From Mesostigma viride (taxonomy: Eukaryota > Streptophyta > Mesostigmatophyceae > Mesostigmatales > Mesostigmataceae): 64,000 nucleotides of DNA. The stretch covers positions 4,116,591 through 4,180,590 of the forward strand of contig RPFO01000156.1 of NCBI GenBank assembly GCA_009746045.1, read 5' to 3'. Positions 1 to 9,786 of the stretch are shown piece by piece. Each line of letters opens with the position of its first letter. Position 1 is the stretch's first letter. Position numbers and translations under genes: made by a program. The notes under the pieces were generated by a model. It was not told the DNA's origin. It did no database searches and worked only from the letters and a program-made list of their open reading frames with translations.

Positions 1-854
1 TGCTCCACCGGGGTGCGCTGCCGCCGGCCGCCGAGCCGGTCATCGAGGTGGTACCACATGTCCTTGCCCTGGTTGCGAGCCTGGCAGGCCTTGGCATCCG
101 CGATGCACTGGGCCGCCTCCGCGTCCTGAGCGTGCTCGTAGGCCTCCACAAGGGCGGCCTTGAGCAATGGTTTCTGCAGCGGGTCCCGGTTACGCTTGAG
201 GCGGTGCCAGGCGACCAAGACCTTGGGGTCCTGGCGGTAGAGCGGGCCGGGGCGGCGGCGGGGCATGACCGGCAGGTGCCGGGCCGCCAGCAACGGGGCG
301 CGGGCCGCAAAGCCCGCAAAAATGGCGGCGTTGGGGGCACCCTTGTCCAGCTCGTCGACGTCCGCCCGGGCGTCCAGGGCCGACAGGTACTCCCGGCGGC
401 ACCGGTTCCGCTCGTGCTCGGCGTCCGTCCAGTCCTCAGGATCTCCCTTGACCGGACGTAGAGCAGACCAGTCAGGGCGGACCACTGGGGCGCGGCGCGC
501 GGGGACGTGGAACCGGAGCCGAAGGGTCGCGCGCACCAACCGGTGGTCAGAGCACACCGTCGGCGTGTCAAACACTCGGGTGTCCAGGACCGAGGTGCAC
601 CTGGACTGCCGTACCACCACGTAGTCCAAAAAGGCCTGACGGCCGTTAGGACCACGAAAAGTGACCAAGTCCTGTGAGGGACGTTGGAAGTGGCAGTTGA
701 CAGCAACCATCCCGCTATCCTGCAAAAAGGCAGAAAACAGGGGAGTGTTGTCGTTAGCAGTAGTGTCAGCAGGCGCAAAGCGGCTGCCAGCAGTGCCCAC
801 GGGGAGCGTGGCATTGGCGTCGAGCAGCATAACCAAAAAGTGGCGGGCCGGGGT

Positions 855-1980
855 AGTTAGGTTAATATTGTGCGGAAACCTTTTTGCCACTTGGGCTACT
901 CAGGTTCCGCACAATATTACCGGCGATAACCACTCGCCGGACACTCAAGTTCACACCGGTGTGAACTTGAGTGTCCGGCGAGTGGTTATCGCCGGTAATA
1001 TTGTGCGGAACCGGTGTGAACTTGAGTGTCCGGCGAGTGGTTATCGCCGGTAATATTGTGCGGAACCTGAGTAGCCCAAGTGGCAAAAAGGTTTCCGCAC
1101 AATATTAACCTAACTAAAACCTAGCCTCTTGGGGCGAGGACGAATCACTAGGCTCAGAACACCCGTATGCATGAATATGATCGAATATAAGCATCTCGTT
1201 GGTGCAAATATCGATATGAATATGATCGAATATGAGCATCTCCTTGGTGCGCATATGATTAGAGCCGGGTGCCAAATCGGAACGAATTATTCCCCAAATA
1301 ATCCGCTTCCGAGTGGATTCGAACCTGCGCCCCGCAAGGATCCAGGTCTTAGTTAGGTTAATATTGTGCGGAAACCTTTTTGCCACTTGGGCTACTCAGG
1401 TTCCGCACAATATTACCGGCGATAACCACTCGCCGGACACTCAAGTTCACACCGGGTGAGTGGTTATCGCCGGTAATATTGTGCGGAACCTGAGTAGCCC
1501 AAGTGGCAAAAAGGTTTCCGCACAACCACGAGACTAACTAAGACCTGGATCCTTGCGGGGCGCAGGTTCGAATCCACTCGGAAGCGGATTATTTGGGGAA
1601 TAATTCGTTCCGATTTGGCACCCGGCTCTAATCATATGCGCACCAAGGAGATGCTCATATTCGATCATATTCATATCGATATTTGCACCAACGAGATGCT
1701 TATATTCGATCATATTCATGCATACGGGTGTTCTGAGCCTAGTGATTCGTCCTCGCCCCAAGAGGCTAGGTTTTAGTTAGGTTAATATTGTGCGGAAACC
1801 TTTTTGCCACTTGGGCTACTCAGGTTCCGCACAATATTACCGGCGATAACCACTCGCCGGACACTCAAGTTCACACCGGTGTGAACTTGAGTGTCCGGCG
1901 AGTGGTTATCGCCGGTAATATTGTGCGGAACCTGAGTAGCCCAAGTGGCAAAAAGGTTTCCGCACAATATTAACCTAACT
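855..1980. mobile_element. Composite foldback (palindromic) element in LINE-A ORF2
   Basis: An 1126-bp element whose ends are inverted repeats: it starts AGTTAGGTTAATATTGTGCG and ends with the complement. It is flanked by GGGGT on both sides, and the uninterrupted site is present in LINE-B near 19430. The layout is P-S-P-S'-P. P is a ~209-bp near-perfect palindrome (855-1117 with a 55-bp internal duplication, 1353-1535 partly deleted, 1772-1980). S and S' are inverted ~235-bp arms. No coding capacity is credible. This is a foldback or MITE-like non-autonomous DNA element; the transposase family is unknown. Confidence 0.9.
1118..1771. repeat. Inverted S arms around the central palindrome, with a tRNA B-box-like motif
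   Basis: Bases 1129-1356 and 1534-1761 are perfect inverted copies (their translations are identical on opposite strands). On the minus strand of the first arm and the plus strand of the second, the arm contains GGTTCGAATCC (1566-1576 in the second), an exact match to the RNA polymerase III B-box consensus. I could not fold a full tRNA around it. Two related sub-repeats, ATGAATATGATCGAATAT and neighbours, occur in each arm. Confidence 0.85.
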
Positions 1981-3022
1981 GGGGTGACCCTCTCAAGGTC
2001 ATGCAAGGATTCGAAGAACTCCTCACGGGCCGAATCAGGTAGACCACTGTGGGGTGCATAGCCCACCCCCACCGTGAGGTGGTGTTTAGACCGCCCCTCG
2101 ACAGAGGTGAAATGTGCTACCATAAGGCGTGGGGTTAGAAACTTAAGCGTGCTGAGGCTAGCAACTGCCAGCGGCGAACACAAAAGACCAACACCACCTT
2201 GGCCAGACGTACCGCTGCCAGCGAAGTAAAACCGCCAGCCACCCGCCAAGCGAGCAGTGCTCACCATGCCAAGTGGCACCGTGCGGCGGTGTTCCTGGAC
2301 GCCCAATATAGATACACGATGCTCAATGCAGAATGCGACTAGCTCCTCTACCCGGTAGCTATGGTCGTCATCTAGCAATGTGCGGGTGTTAAAAGTGGCA
2401 AGGGCCAAGGATGCCTGCTGGCCCACCAGGGGAGGACGACGATGGATGATGGGGGTGGATGCAGCGGGGGGTGGAGGTGGGGGTGAAACAGAGGGGGGAA
2501 GGGAAGCGGTAGAAATAGTGCTTTTCATCGCATTTATTTTGTCCTGCAAGCGTAGGATGCGAGCCTGCCGCTTGCTCGGGGTATTCGGGGTTGGGGCTGA
2601 TTGCACAACGCCGAGGCGTAGGTAATCTAGCAAACGTTGGGTTTTACGAATCTGACATTTGACAGATGAGGTTGTGGCCCGAAATACCGGCACAACAGTG
2701 ACAACACCTTGAAATGGCCTTTTTTTTACATAAATTATGGCCCATGGCAAGTTTATTGTCAGATTGACCTAGGATTGGATCCCACCACTCCCCGGGATGT
2801 GTCTGGCTAGTGGTGGAGTAGTTGAGTCAAAATGTTAAGTTTACATGGTACTCCCTGCTTAAGTTAACTCCAGATCCAAGGCCAAAACTGGCCACCTAAA
2901 CCACTTGCACTTGCATAGAAACAATAGTTGACATCAGATTATGCTGTAACTTTGCAGTGGTGATGAATTATAGTTGTTCTGACCTTGTACAAAGTTCTAC
3001 GCCATTTGGAGCCCTAGTTGGT

Positions 3023-3224
3023 GACAAATGCTAGCAAACTTTTGCTAGCATTTGTCATTAATGGCCATTTTAAATCAATATTTAACCCAAATAATGTCAG
3101 AATGCCACCAAAACTTATTGCCATCATGCCAGCACCTGACGAATGGTCTCAACAAGTCATGAGCAAAAATTCAGATCATGCAGAGCCCAAAATGGTGACA
3201 TTTGCCAGCAATTGTCACCATTTT
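3023..3224. repeat. Two short perfect hairpins inside the hAT-like element
   Basis: Bases 3023-3056 form a 16-bp perfect stem with a 2-nt loop (GACAAATGCTAGCAAA and its complement). Bases 3189-3224 form a related hairpin with a perfect 12-bp outer stem (AAAATGGTGACA). A third related half-site, GGTGACCATTGCTAGCAG, is at 3368-3385. They look like remnants of a small MITE family or subterminal transposase-binding repeats. Confidence 0.7.
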
Positions 3225-3719
3225 TTGCTTTTTTACTCATAATTTTAACAACATTAACCACCAAAACACTCTCCAAGCTGGGGCACATCATTTAAATCTT
3301 TGCAGGCAACTTAAGAATGACTAGTACAAACAGTGTGCAAAAACTTGGTGCATGTGAATGCCTGAGTGGTGACCATTGCTAGCAGAATCCATCATGTAAG
3401 GTAGGCATTGTCAGTATGCCACAAAGCTGTGATGTGCAGTGCATGTCCATATGTATACCCCATGACACCATGCCTCTAAACTACTTGGCACATTGCAAAA
3501 TGGGAAGGAAAGGTGAACAATACATGCCACATCACTAACACAGCCATTTGAATGCTACCAACAAGCACCATGCATGATATACACTACGTGTAATACATGT
3601 CGAGAATATGCTGAGCGAGCATATCAAGGTGCAGTGACCCCAACGCTGGCACATGTCACCTGGCATCCATGTATGCTCACATGATATGGCATTGGCATAT
3701 CCCATGTCTCCATCTCTTG

Positions 3720-4870
3720 CACTTTGTGCGTACCAAGCCACCCATGCAGTCGCCCACGGCCCACCCATGCAGCCACCTGGCCACCAACCCACACAACTGC
3801 TCACACGCTCGCGCGCCCGTGCACCCAGACAGCCACCTGTCCTCCCAGTGACCCACCCACCAAGCCAGCCGCGCACGTGCTTACCCAACTTATATAACCA
3901 TGCGTGCACCTAGGCACCCAACCACCTACCAACCCACTTGGACATCCACCCACCCACCAAGGCACCTGCGCAACTCACACACCAACTAGGTAATAAGGAG
4001 GCAATTTCCCCCATCCCGAATGAGCCAACCACCCAACCACCCAGCCACCTAAACACCCAGCCAGCTGGCCCCATATGCACCCGTCCGGCCACCCACAGTT
4101 GACCCACCCACGCACCTACCCACTCAACCACTCACTGCCCCCACACCCTTATACCCAGTGACCCACCCACTGACCCACCCACACATGCATTTTCTCAGCC
4201 AGCACCCCGACACCTACCTCACCCCAAACCTGCACAGCCCTTCACCCGCGATAGGTGAGTCGGTCCCAACCATAAACCCATCCACGCATCCATATCTGTG
4301 CGCCCACCCGTCCATCTACCCGTCCCTTCGCCCACCCACCCACATCTAGTCATCTACACATCCACCAGCCACCAACCACCAATGGCCCACCCACCAACCC
4401 ACCCACCCACCCACATCCCTAACCAACCAACCACCAACCCACCACCCTCAAAACCGTGCAGTTGTTTCACTCATGCATCCAACAAAACACCCACTTCAAA
4501 GTCCCCAAAGCCTATCATCACTCCAGCCACCTGGCCATCTGCCAATAACCGACCGCCCGTGCGGCGTGCACTCATCCACCCTGCACTCATCCACCATGAC
4601 CAGCCAGCCAGCCACCCACCCTCTCCAACTGCCTGTGCTCCCACCTACGCAGCCAGCCATTTACCAAGGCATCCACCTATAAGCCAGCCACCTGCCATTG
4701 AACCCACCCACGCCTAGGCATCCCTTGAAGCATCTATAGCCAAAGCCTCCCACCCAAGGCTCTCTGGGCAATCAAACAACCAAACAACCAATCACCCAGC
4801 TACACAACCACCTAACCACCTAACCACTCAACAACACAATCACCGAACCAACTAACTACCCAACACCCAC
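3720..4870 (+). repeat. Degenerate CCACCCA-rich low-complexity tract
   Basis: About 1.1 kb of plus-strand sequence dominated by degenerate CCA, CCACCC and CCAACC motifs with few G. Every frame gives Pro/His/Thr-rich open stretches, a composition artefact and not genes. It lies inside the hAT-like element and resembles a decayed version of the (CCCA)n tract at 34.5 kb. Confidence 0.75.
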
Positions 4871-6144
4871 ACCAGCCAGGCATGTGCCCGCCTCGCATGC
4901 CCTCACCATTGCAACACCCCATACACGCCCCGATCATCTAGCCAGCCACACACCCAGCCAGTCTCCTGCTCAACTCACGCATGAAGGCAACATCAGCCAT
5001 GCATGGCCTCACCTTGCACCACTTGCATTGCCTGCATGGTAATTTGCATGAGACAGCTTCCATCTCATTGTCAGCAACTGAAAAGGCTCTTTCTTCACAG
5101 TAATGAACAAGCAACAACGTTGGAAACGCTCTCCCACTCCTCTTTAAAACAGTCTTTAAATCAGAAAGACAAGGGCAAATATCTGGACAAGGTGGCAATA
5201 GCCACTGCACCATGCTCTTGAGAAAGTATTAACAATCCAGCTTTCTACCCTTCAGAAGCTGCCTTGCGTTAGCAACGATTCTGGGCCCTCTGGCTCGCTC
5301 ACCTCGCTTAATCTCCGCTTCTTTATGGCAGCCGGGATATGCGAAGCTTGAGCCGAGCGTGTCGTGGCGAGGTCGTCTGCCCGACTCATCACATCTCGCA
5401 ACCGCACTGCCGACTCAATAAAAACGATGCCCCCCTTTGCCTTTTGTATCTGGCGTCAAAAGAACAATGAACTCGCTTGGAAAACACTGTCGCAAACAGC
5501 TTCCTACAGGCATTATAAGCAATTTTCGCAGCTTTTACCGCACTTACTGCACATCCGGAAGACCATTAGCGGCCTTAGCGCGGAACCTTGGGCACGCGAT
5601 ATCCTCTGGTGGCTTACTACCGCAGGCTGGCAGTATAGGAAGGTCGGGCATAGCCTAAAGAGCTGATTATCTGACGACAAAGATATGCATTGCACGAAGC
5701 AAGAAACAGACGGATTTCGCACCCCCATATTTATTCACGTCAATGCCGGACAATTAAAAGCGAAACTCAAAAAACGAAAACAGTAACGTTTTCGGGAATA
5801 TTATAACGAACAAGCTGAGCTATTGTGCCGGGATTTTCGTATCCTCATGTGACCAAGACTTTGAGACACGCACCACCGAGAAATCCGGTTTTCGCGAAAA
5901 ACTGGTCCGCTGTGAAAAAAACTTTTTGTCCCGTTCAATGCCCGCGTCGCAATCACAGCGTATATAAGTCCAAAATTATTCCATGGATTAACCGTGATGT
6001 AAGCTTCGTTTTGACACCTCGAGCGGCTGCAATGACGCAAGTTTCAGAACGCTAGCTCATGCTCGACCGCCATGGGTGTTTTCGTCGTTTTCGTCAGTCG
6101 TGGCGCGGGAAAAATCTAGATCTCGGACGAATTCCGGACAATAA
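4871..6144. other. Interior of hAT-like element, no gene seen
   Basis: No open frame here looks protein-like. A TATATAAG sequence at about 5959-5966 could be a TATA box, but no credible coding start follows it. Confidence 0.5.
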
Positions 6145-6291
6145 TTTATGTAAAAATTTGGCGGGGCTCACGGTGTTGTGGGCACCACCATGGCTTTCAC
6201 CCGACGGTTAGGTCGAGGCATGGTAGTGGAACGGGACTGTTTAGAGGCTGTCTCCGAAGCCTGTTAGCCGCGAGCCGACGAGGAAGGTTGT

Positions 6292-7518
6292 CTACCTACG
6301 GACACCACCGGAGGCAGCACGCTTCGCACCACGAGGCTCACTACGAGACTCACTACGAGACTCTGCATCCGTGGTGTTAATCTCAACACCTTCAAAGTAG
6401 GCAATCCAGCGACCATCCGACTTCAAACGCATCTGCACACGCTGCCCCCCTGGTACGTACCCATCCCGGATGGCCACGACCTTCGCGTGATTCCAGAGCT
6501 TGCTCCTTGCCGCCAGCTGTGCAGGGGTGTAGTCCTCGTCCATGCTGATGGGGCTGCCCTTAAGCAGGCGACGGGCGCCCATGACCCTTTTCTGGTCGTT
6601 CACATGGGCCATGGTGACCAAAACCAGGCCAGCTGGGCCTGGCAGGCGAATGGCCCTTTCAATGGTCACGTGATCCTGCAGCTGCAGCAACCCCAAGAAC
6701 GCGGGTCCCCGCAAGGCCTCGGTAAGTGCGCGTGCGGTGTCATGCTTGCCCTTCTCAAAATCCTTGAGAATGATATTGCGTTGGCGGAGCTGAGCCACAT
6801 TCTGTGACGCGACTGCGGTGGCAGCCGACTTAGCCGCCTGGGCGACTATGGCATCCAGGTTCTTCCCCGCCGCATCCGCGAACGTGACCCGCTTGGTGGG
6901 GGGGGTGGCCATCATGGCCGCCTTTAATTCCAGCAATGTGGCTTGGGTGACAGCAGAGTTAGCAGCCAAAGACTTGAGCGCACCTTGCACAGACTTGAGC
7001 TCAGAGGTGAGCGCCTGCAGCTCGGTGGAGTCGGCTGCGCCGGCAGGGGTGTCGGCATCGGCCGAGGTGTCGGATGCGGCCGCGATGGTCGCCAGCGGTT
7101 TGCAGAGTTCAGGGCAGCATGTAAAGAGGCAGGAGGTGCGTAGCTGATCATCTTCCCATTTCAGCCACTCCGCGGAGGGGTCATCCTCAGCTGCGCCGGT
7201 GCTGGGGTGGCGGATGATGTCTTCGGCTTCGTATCGAAGTTTGAGGATTTTCAGCACGTTGCCGACCGGCATGGTGAAAATTGCCGCAATGTCGGCCGGT
7301 TGCAGGCGACCGAGGCTTGCATATTTGGTTAAATCAGACGGTGAGGGCGTTGAAGTTTCAGGCGTGGGGGTAGCCTCGGCGGCCATGGAAGTGATTTCCG
7401 TGGTACGCGGCTTCTTGGGAGCGGCGGGAGCGGCCGTGCCGACGAGGGGGCTGGCTGCGTCAAGAACGTCTTCCAGCGAGCGGGTTTCTCGGGCGGCAGG
7501 TGTCGTAGCGGTCTCCAT
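6292..7518 (-). CDS. LINE-A ORF1 protein (408 aa), intact
   Basis: A single intact frame, ATG at 7518 and stop at 6292. The N-terminal ~130 residues are Ala/Thr/Pro-rich. The middle (about 130-230) has Leu/Ala heptad-like spacing consistent with a coiled coil. The C-terminal third (about 235-380) has the layout of LINE ORF1 RNA-binding domains: NIILKDFEKGKHDTA, then PAGLVLVTMAHVNDQKRVM, then SMDEDYTPAQLAARSKLW. Such proteins coat LINE RNA as chaperones. It matches the decayed ORF1 of LINE-B (17318-18502) and more distantly the ORF1-only elements in the right half of the window. ORF2 starts about 70 bp downstream of its stop (ATG at 6221). Confidence 0.88.
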   Translation of the reverse strand: METATTPAARETRSLEDVLDAASPLVGTAAPAAPKKPRTTEITSMAAEATPTPETSTPSPSDLTKYASLGRLQPADIAAIFTMPVGNVLKILKLRYEAEDIIRHPSTGAAEDDPSAEWLKWEDDQLRTSCLFTCCPELCKPLATIAAASDTSADADTPAGAADSTELQALTSELKSVQGALKSLAANSAVTQATLLELKAAMMATPPTKRVTFADAAGKNLDAIVAQAAKSAATAVASQNVAQLRQRNIILKDFEKGKHDTARALTEALRGPAFLGLLQLQDHVTIERAIRLPGPAGLVLVTMAHVNDQKRVMGARRLLKGSPISMDEDYTPAQLAARSKLWNHAKVVAIRDGYVPGGQRVQMRLKSDGRWIAYFEGVEINTTDAESRSESRSEPRGAKRAASGGVRR

Positions 7519-7773
7519 AGCTACGGGGAAGATGTCGAATGCTGGGCGGGGGGCGTAGGCGTGCTATTCACGAAGAGAATGCCGCCATATCGAGTCGAAA
7601 ATAGCGATATCTGCTGGGCAGGCCGAGGTCGAGAACGTACGAAATCGGGGACGATAGCTGCCGGAAATTATACCAGCATGTTCGTCGTCAAAAGACGAGT
7701 CGAATGCAACAAACCCGACTAAATTTCATGGCCTGAGTCGAAAGTTATGAGCATTCTCGGCAGCCATAGCTCG
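7519..7773 (-). promoter_or_regulatory. LINE-A 5' leader with conserved 5' module
   Basis: Untranslated leader upstream of ORF1. Its outermost part (about 7773-7660) carries the module shared with LINE-B (17055-17160) and ORF1-only elements (43905-44023, 48136-48245, 59262-59396): GAGCTATGGCTGCCGAGAAT and GCTCATAACTTT, then a short hairpin, then CATGCTGGTATAATTTCCGG. Conservation across otherwise different elements suggests an internal promoter or a structured RNA. Bases 7774-7900 beyond it hold no recognisable feature. Confidence 0.65.
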
Positions 7774-7899
7774 GCATAATTTTCGCGTATGGATCTCAGG
7801 GATATGTGCTACAGACCTGAGTTGAGCTGAGCTTATTCCCGCGCCGGTGGTCCGACAAGGTTATTAGTGGTTCTCACCTCTTTGCCATCCCCGTAAGGT

Positions 7900-8067
7900 C
7901 GGACAAGATTTCGTTTCTCAGACGCCGCAAGCGGCTCGAGAAGACTCACTTCACCCTGGATGACGACTTGAGCCTGGCGCAGCAACAACGGCGACGGGAG
8001 CTATGGCCGACCTACCTCCAGCTCCAGCAGACCGCGGCGGGGAAGCCGGTCTACTGGAAGGGGGCGG
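7900..8067 (+). pseudogene. Family-1 ORF1 C-terminal fragment, cut by the LTR element
   Basis: Encodes DKISFLRRRKRLEKTHFTLD and on through DLSLAQQQRRRELWPTYLQL to the VYWKGA region, the conserved C-terminal end of family-1 ORF1 proteins. The frame is interrupted at 8067 by the 5' LTR and resumes at 15533 after the 3' LTR. The 5' part of the gene is missing. Confidence 0.85.
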
Positions 8068-8540
8068 AGTTAGTCTCCATGCTTTGCTGTAGACTAAGTC
8101 TCAAAGGCATTGTGAATACAACGTATGAATAAGCCTTGTAAACCTACGTTGGTATGTGAATATAAATACCACGTGGGCTATGCAGATAGGAATGCTAGTC
8201 GAGTCGCATACGTTTCCCTAGATAGGTACTTTGGGTACTGAGGTACGTGACAGATGTCAGTACCCAGTATACGTAGTGTCCTGTCATTGGACGGTACTAG
8301 AGTATCCTAGATAGGGACCGTACTGCAGCGTGCATTGATCTGTGATCGCACGATGCAGTGACTAGACTGCTACCTGTCATCGTGTGGCCTCGGGCCAACG
8401 GTCTGCACCCAACGGTCACTGGCGGCGCAGCCGGTGAGGGGAACGTTGATAAAGGGTAAACCTATTTTCTAATGAACCAAGCAATTCATTGCTCACAGCC
8501 TTCAGTGTTCTCAAGCAATATATCCCACCGCATTCTAACT
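8068..8540 (+). repeat. 5' LTR
   Basis: 473 bp, begins AGTTAGTCTCCATGCTTTGC and ends CCACCGCATTCTAACT. Contains TATAAATA at about 8160-8167, a candidate TATA box. The first gag ATG lies 18 bp downstream. Confidence 0.92.
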
Positions 8541-8558
8541 TGAATTTTATTTGCTACC

Positions 8559-9704
8559 ATGGCTATCACGAACAAGAATGTCGCTAAGAAGCTTACCTAC
8601 AACGAGGATGATGATGGGCAGGATCGGCGGATGCCCAGAGACAACAACAAGAAGCCGGCTGGCGATGCGGCCATTTCCAAGAAAAAGAAAAAGAACAAAA
8701 AGACTCACAATGGTTGCCAGGACGAGGGGACGGCGGCTGCAAAGCCGACCGACCTACCCCCCTCCCCTGCGAGGCCGGAGGCCGAGACGGCTCCCCCCGG
8801 GGAGACCGGCTTACCCTCGACTCCGGCGGCCGCCCCAGCCGCAACCACGGCTGGCGCGGCCATGGCTGCGGAGACCTCGGTGGTAAACCCCACTGAGGCT
8901 CCACAGTCCGGCCCCACGTTGCCATCTCTTCGGGAGCGTATGCCCCGTCAGACGGCCTCGGTGGCACCGGACGGGACGATTACCTTTCGTCCCGCCACAT
9001 CAAACCTTAATGTCCCTTTCGCCCAGGGACATAACCACATTGAGCTAACGTTTGGGCGACCCTCTGCGTCCCTTCTTCGCAAGAAGAAGGACATGGAGAG
9101 TATTAAACTCGCACGGGTGGTGCGAAAACCTGTGGAACCCATCGCCGGACAACCAATGTCCGACGATGAGGTATCCGACACTGCCAGTCTCCCCGATGGG
9201 GAGACTGAGATCAATCTTACCCCAGCGCTCCTGGCGGTCGAGCAGGCCGCGCTGGTGGCAAATGAAGAACGCCGAGCGAGGCAGCGGGACCGAGAGGTCC
9301 GCCGAGAGGCGGCTTTTCGGCTCGCCGCTAAGCGGCAAGAATATGAAGAGGAAGCCGCCCGTCGCCTGGCTACCCACCAGGCGATGGCGGACGCGTACCG
9401 CGAGGCCACCCAGCGGTTACGTGACCTCTTAAAAAATGCTGACTATCCCATGCACTATGCGGACAGTCAAGACCTGGCCGAGCTTGCTCGGTCAGCACAC
9501 TTTAAAACCATGTCCTCCATCACCCAAGCCAGGGTCACGGAGGCCATCTTGGCCAAACATGGGGTGGTAGCTGAAGAAGCCCCCCCGCTGGAAACCACCA
9601 GCAAGAAACCCTCTCCCCCCAACCCCTGCAGTACAAGGAGGGACTGCTGGCCCTGGGCGCGAGGAAGGGCAAAGAGGCGGACTGTCCAGTCCGGCCTGCT
9701 ATGA
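8559..9704 (+). CDS. Gag, N-terminal part (381 aa)
   Basis: Starts 18 bp after the 5' LTR. The N-terminus is strongly basic (a KKKKKNKK run near residue 48), followed by an Ala/Pro-rich stretch and a charged helical segment (about 225-300, rich in Arg, Glu and Ala) that could form a coiled coil. It stays protein-like to about residue 345, then turns into Arg/Trp/Pro-rich sequence and stops. Gag-like sequence continues in a different frame (DIPEDEAAFQAALREHEVRK just before 9787), so a frameshift near 9620-9730 probably separates two halves of one protein. Confidence 0.75.
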   Translation: MAITNKNVAKKLTYNEDDDGQDRRMPRDNNKKPAGDAAISKKKKKNKKTHNGCQDEGTAAAKPTDLPPSPARPEAETAPPGETGLPSTPAAAPAATTAGAAMAAETSVVNPTEAPQSGPTLPSLRERMPRQTASVAPDGTITFRPATSNLNVPFAQGHNHIELTFGRPSASLLRKKKDMESIKLARVVRKPVEPIAGQPMSDDEVSDTASLPDGETEINLTPALLAVEQAALVANEERRARQRDREVRREAAFRLAAKRQEYEEEAARRLATHQAMADAYREATQRLRDLLKNADYPMHYADSQDLAELARSAHFKTMSSITQARVTEAILAKHGVVAEEAPPLETTSKKPSPPNPCSTRRDCWPWARGRAKRRTVQSGLL

Positions 9705-9786
9705 TCATGGGAGACCACTCCCTGACATACCCGAGGATGAGGCTGCCTTTCAGGCAGCCCTCCGGGAGCATGAGGTACGCAAGGAG

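Larger units (their letters stand above)
2697..6180. mobile_element. hAT-like non-autonomous DNA transposon (3.5 kb)
   Basis: The insertion falls exactly between MVV and PVFRA of LINE-A ORF2. The ends are imperfect inverted repeats of about 40 bp. The left end reads AGTGACAACACCTTG and continues to TACATAAATTAT at 2720-2734. The right end, on the minus strand, reads CACAACACCGTG and continues to the same TACATAAATTAT. An 8-bp target duplication with one mismatch (GGCACAAC 2689-2696, GGCACCAC 6181-6188) flanks it. Eight-base duplications are typical of hAT elements, hence the assignment. No transposase is visible inside; the interior is AT-rich with hairpins and a long C-rich tract. Confidence 0.7.
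1..6221 (-). pseudogene. LINE-A ORF2: AP endonuclease domain and linker, interrupted
   Basis: ORF2 begins at the ATG at 6221 (protein starts MPRPNRRVKAMVV) and resumes at 2696 after the hAT-like insertion. The endonuclease motifs of the exonuclease-endonuclease-phosphatase family are visible: ATFNTRTL near 2385, ILGVQEH near 2300, then beyond the second insertion LLDANATLP near 820, FLDYVVV near 625 and the catalytic SDHRLV near 550. The rest, to base 1, matches the endonuclease-RT linker of LINE-B and LINE-C. The enzyme would nick target DNA to prime reverse transcription. Two insertions make this copy non-functional, although each coding piece appears to read openly. Confidence 0.88.
1..7773 (-). 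mobile_element. LINE-A, non-LTR retrotransposon split by two insertions
   Basis: A minus-strand LINE that runs off the start of the window. Its pieces, in element order, are 7773-6181 (leader, ORF1, start of ORF2), 2696-1981 (endonuclease N-terminal half) and 854-1 (endonuclease C-terminal half and the linker toward the RT). They are collinear with LINE-B at 17055-22705, which shows that 2697-6180 and 855-1980 are later insertions. Each insertion is flanked by a short duplicated target (GGCACAAC/GGCACCAC and GGGGT). The element belongs to the LINE group that has an AP-type endonuclease and a separate ORF1. The 3' part with the RT lies outside the window. Confidence 0.9.

Noticed and set aside
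3653-4717. Pro/His/Thr-rich small proteins on the plus strand
   Set aside because: Composition artefact of a CCACC-rich tract inside a transposon.
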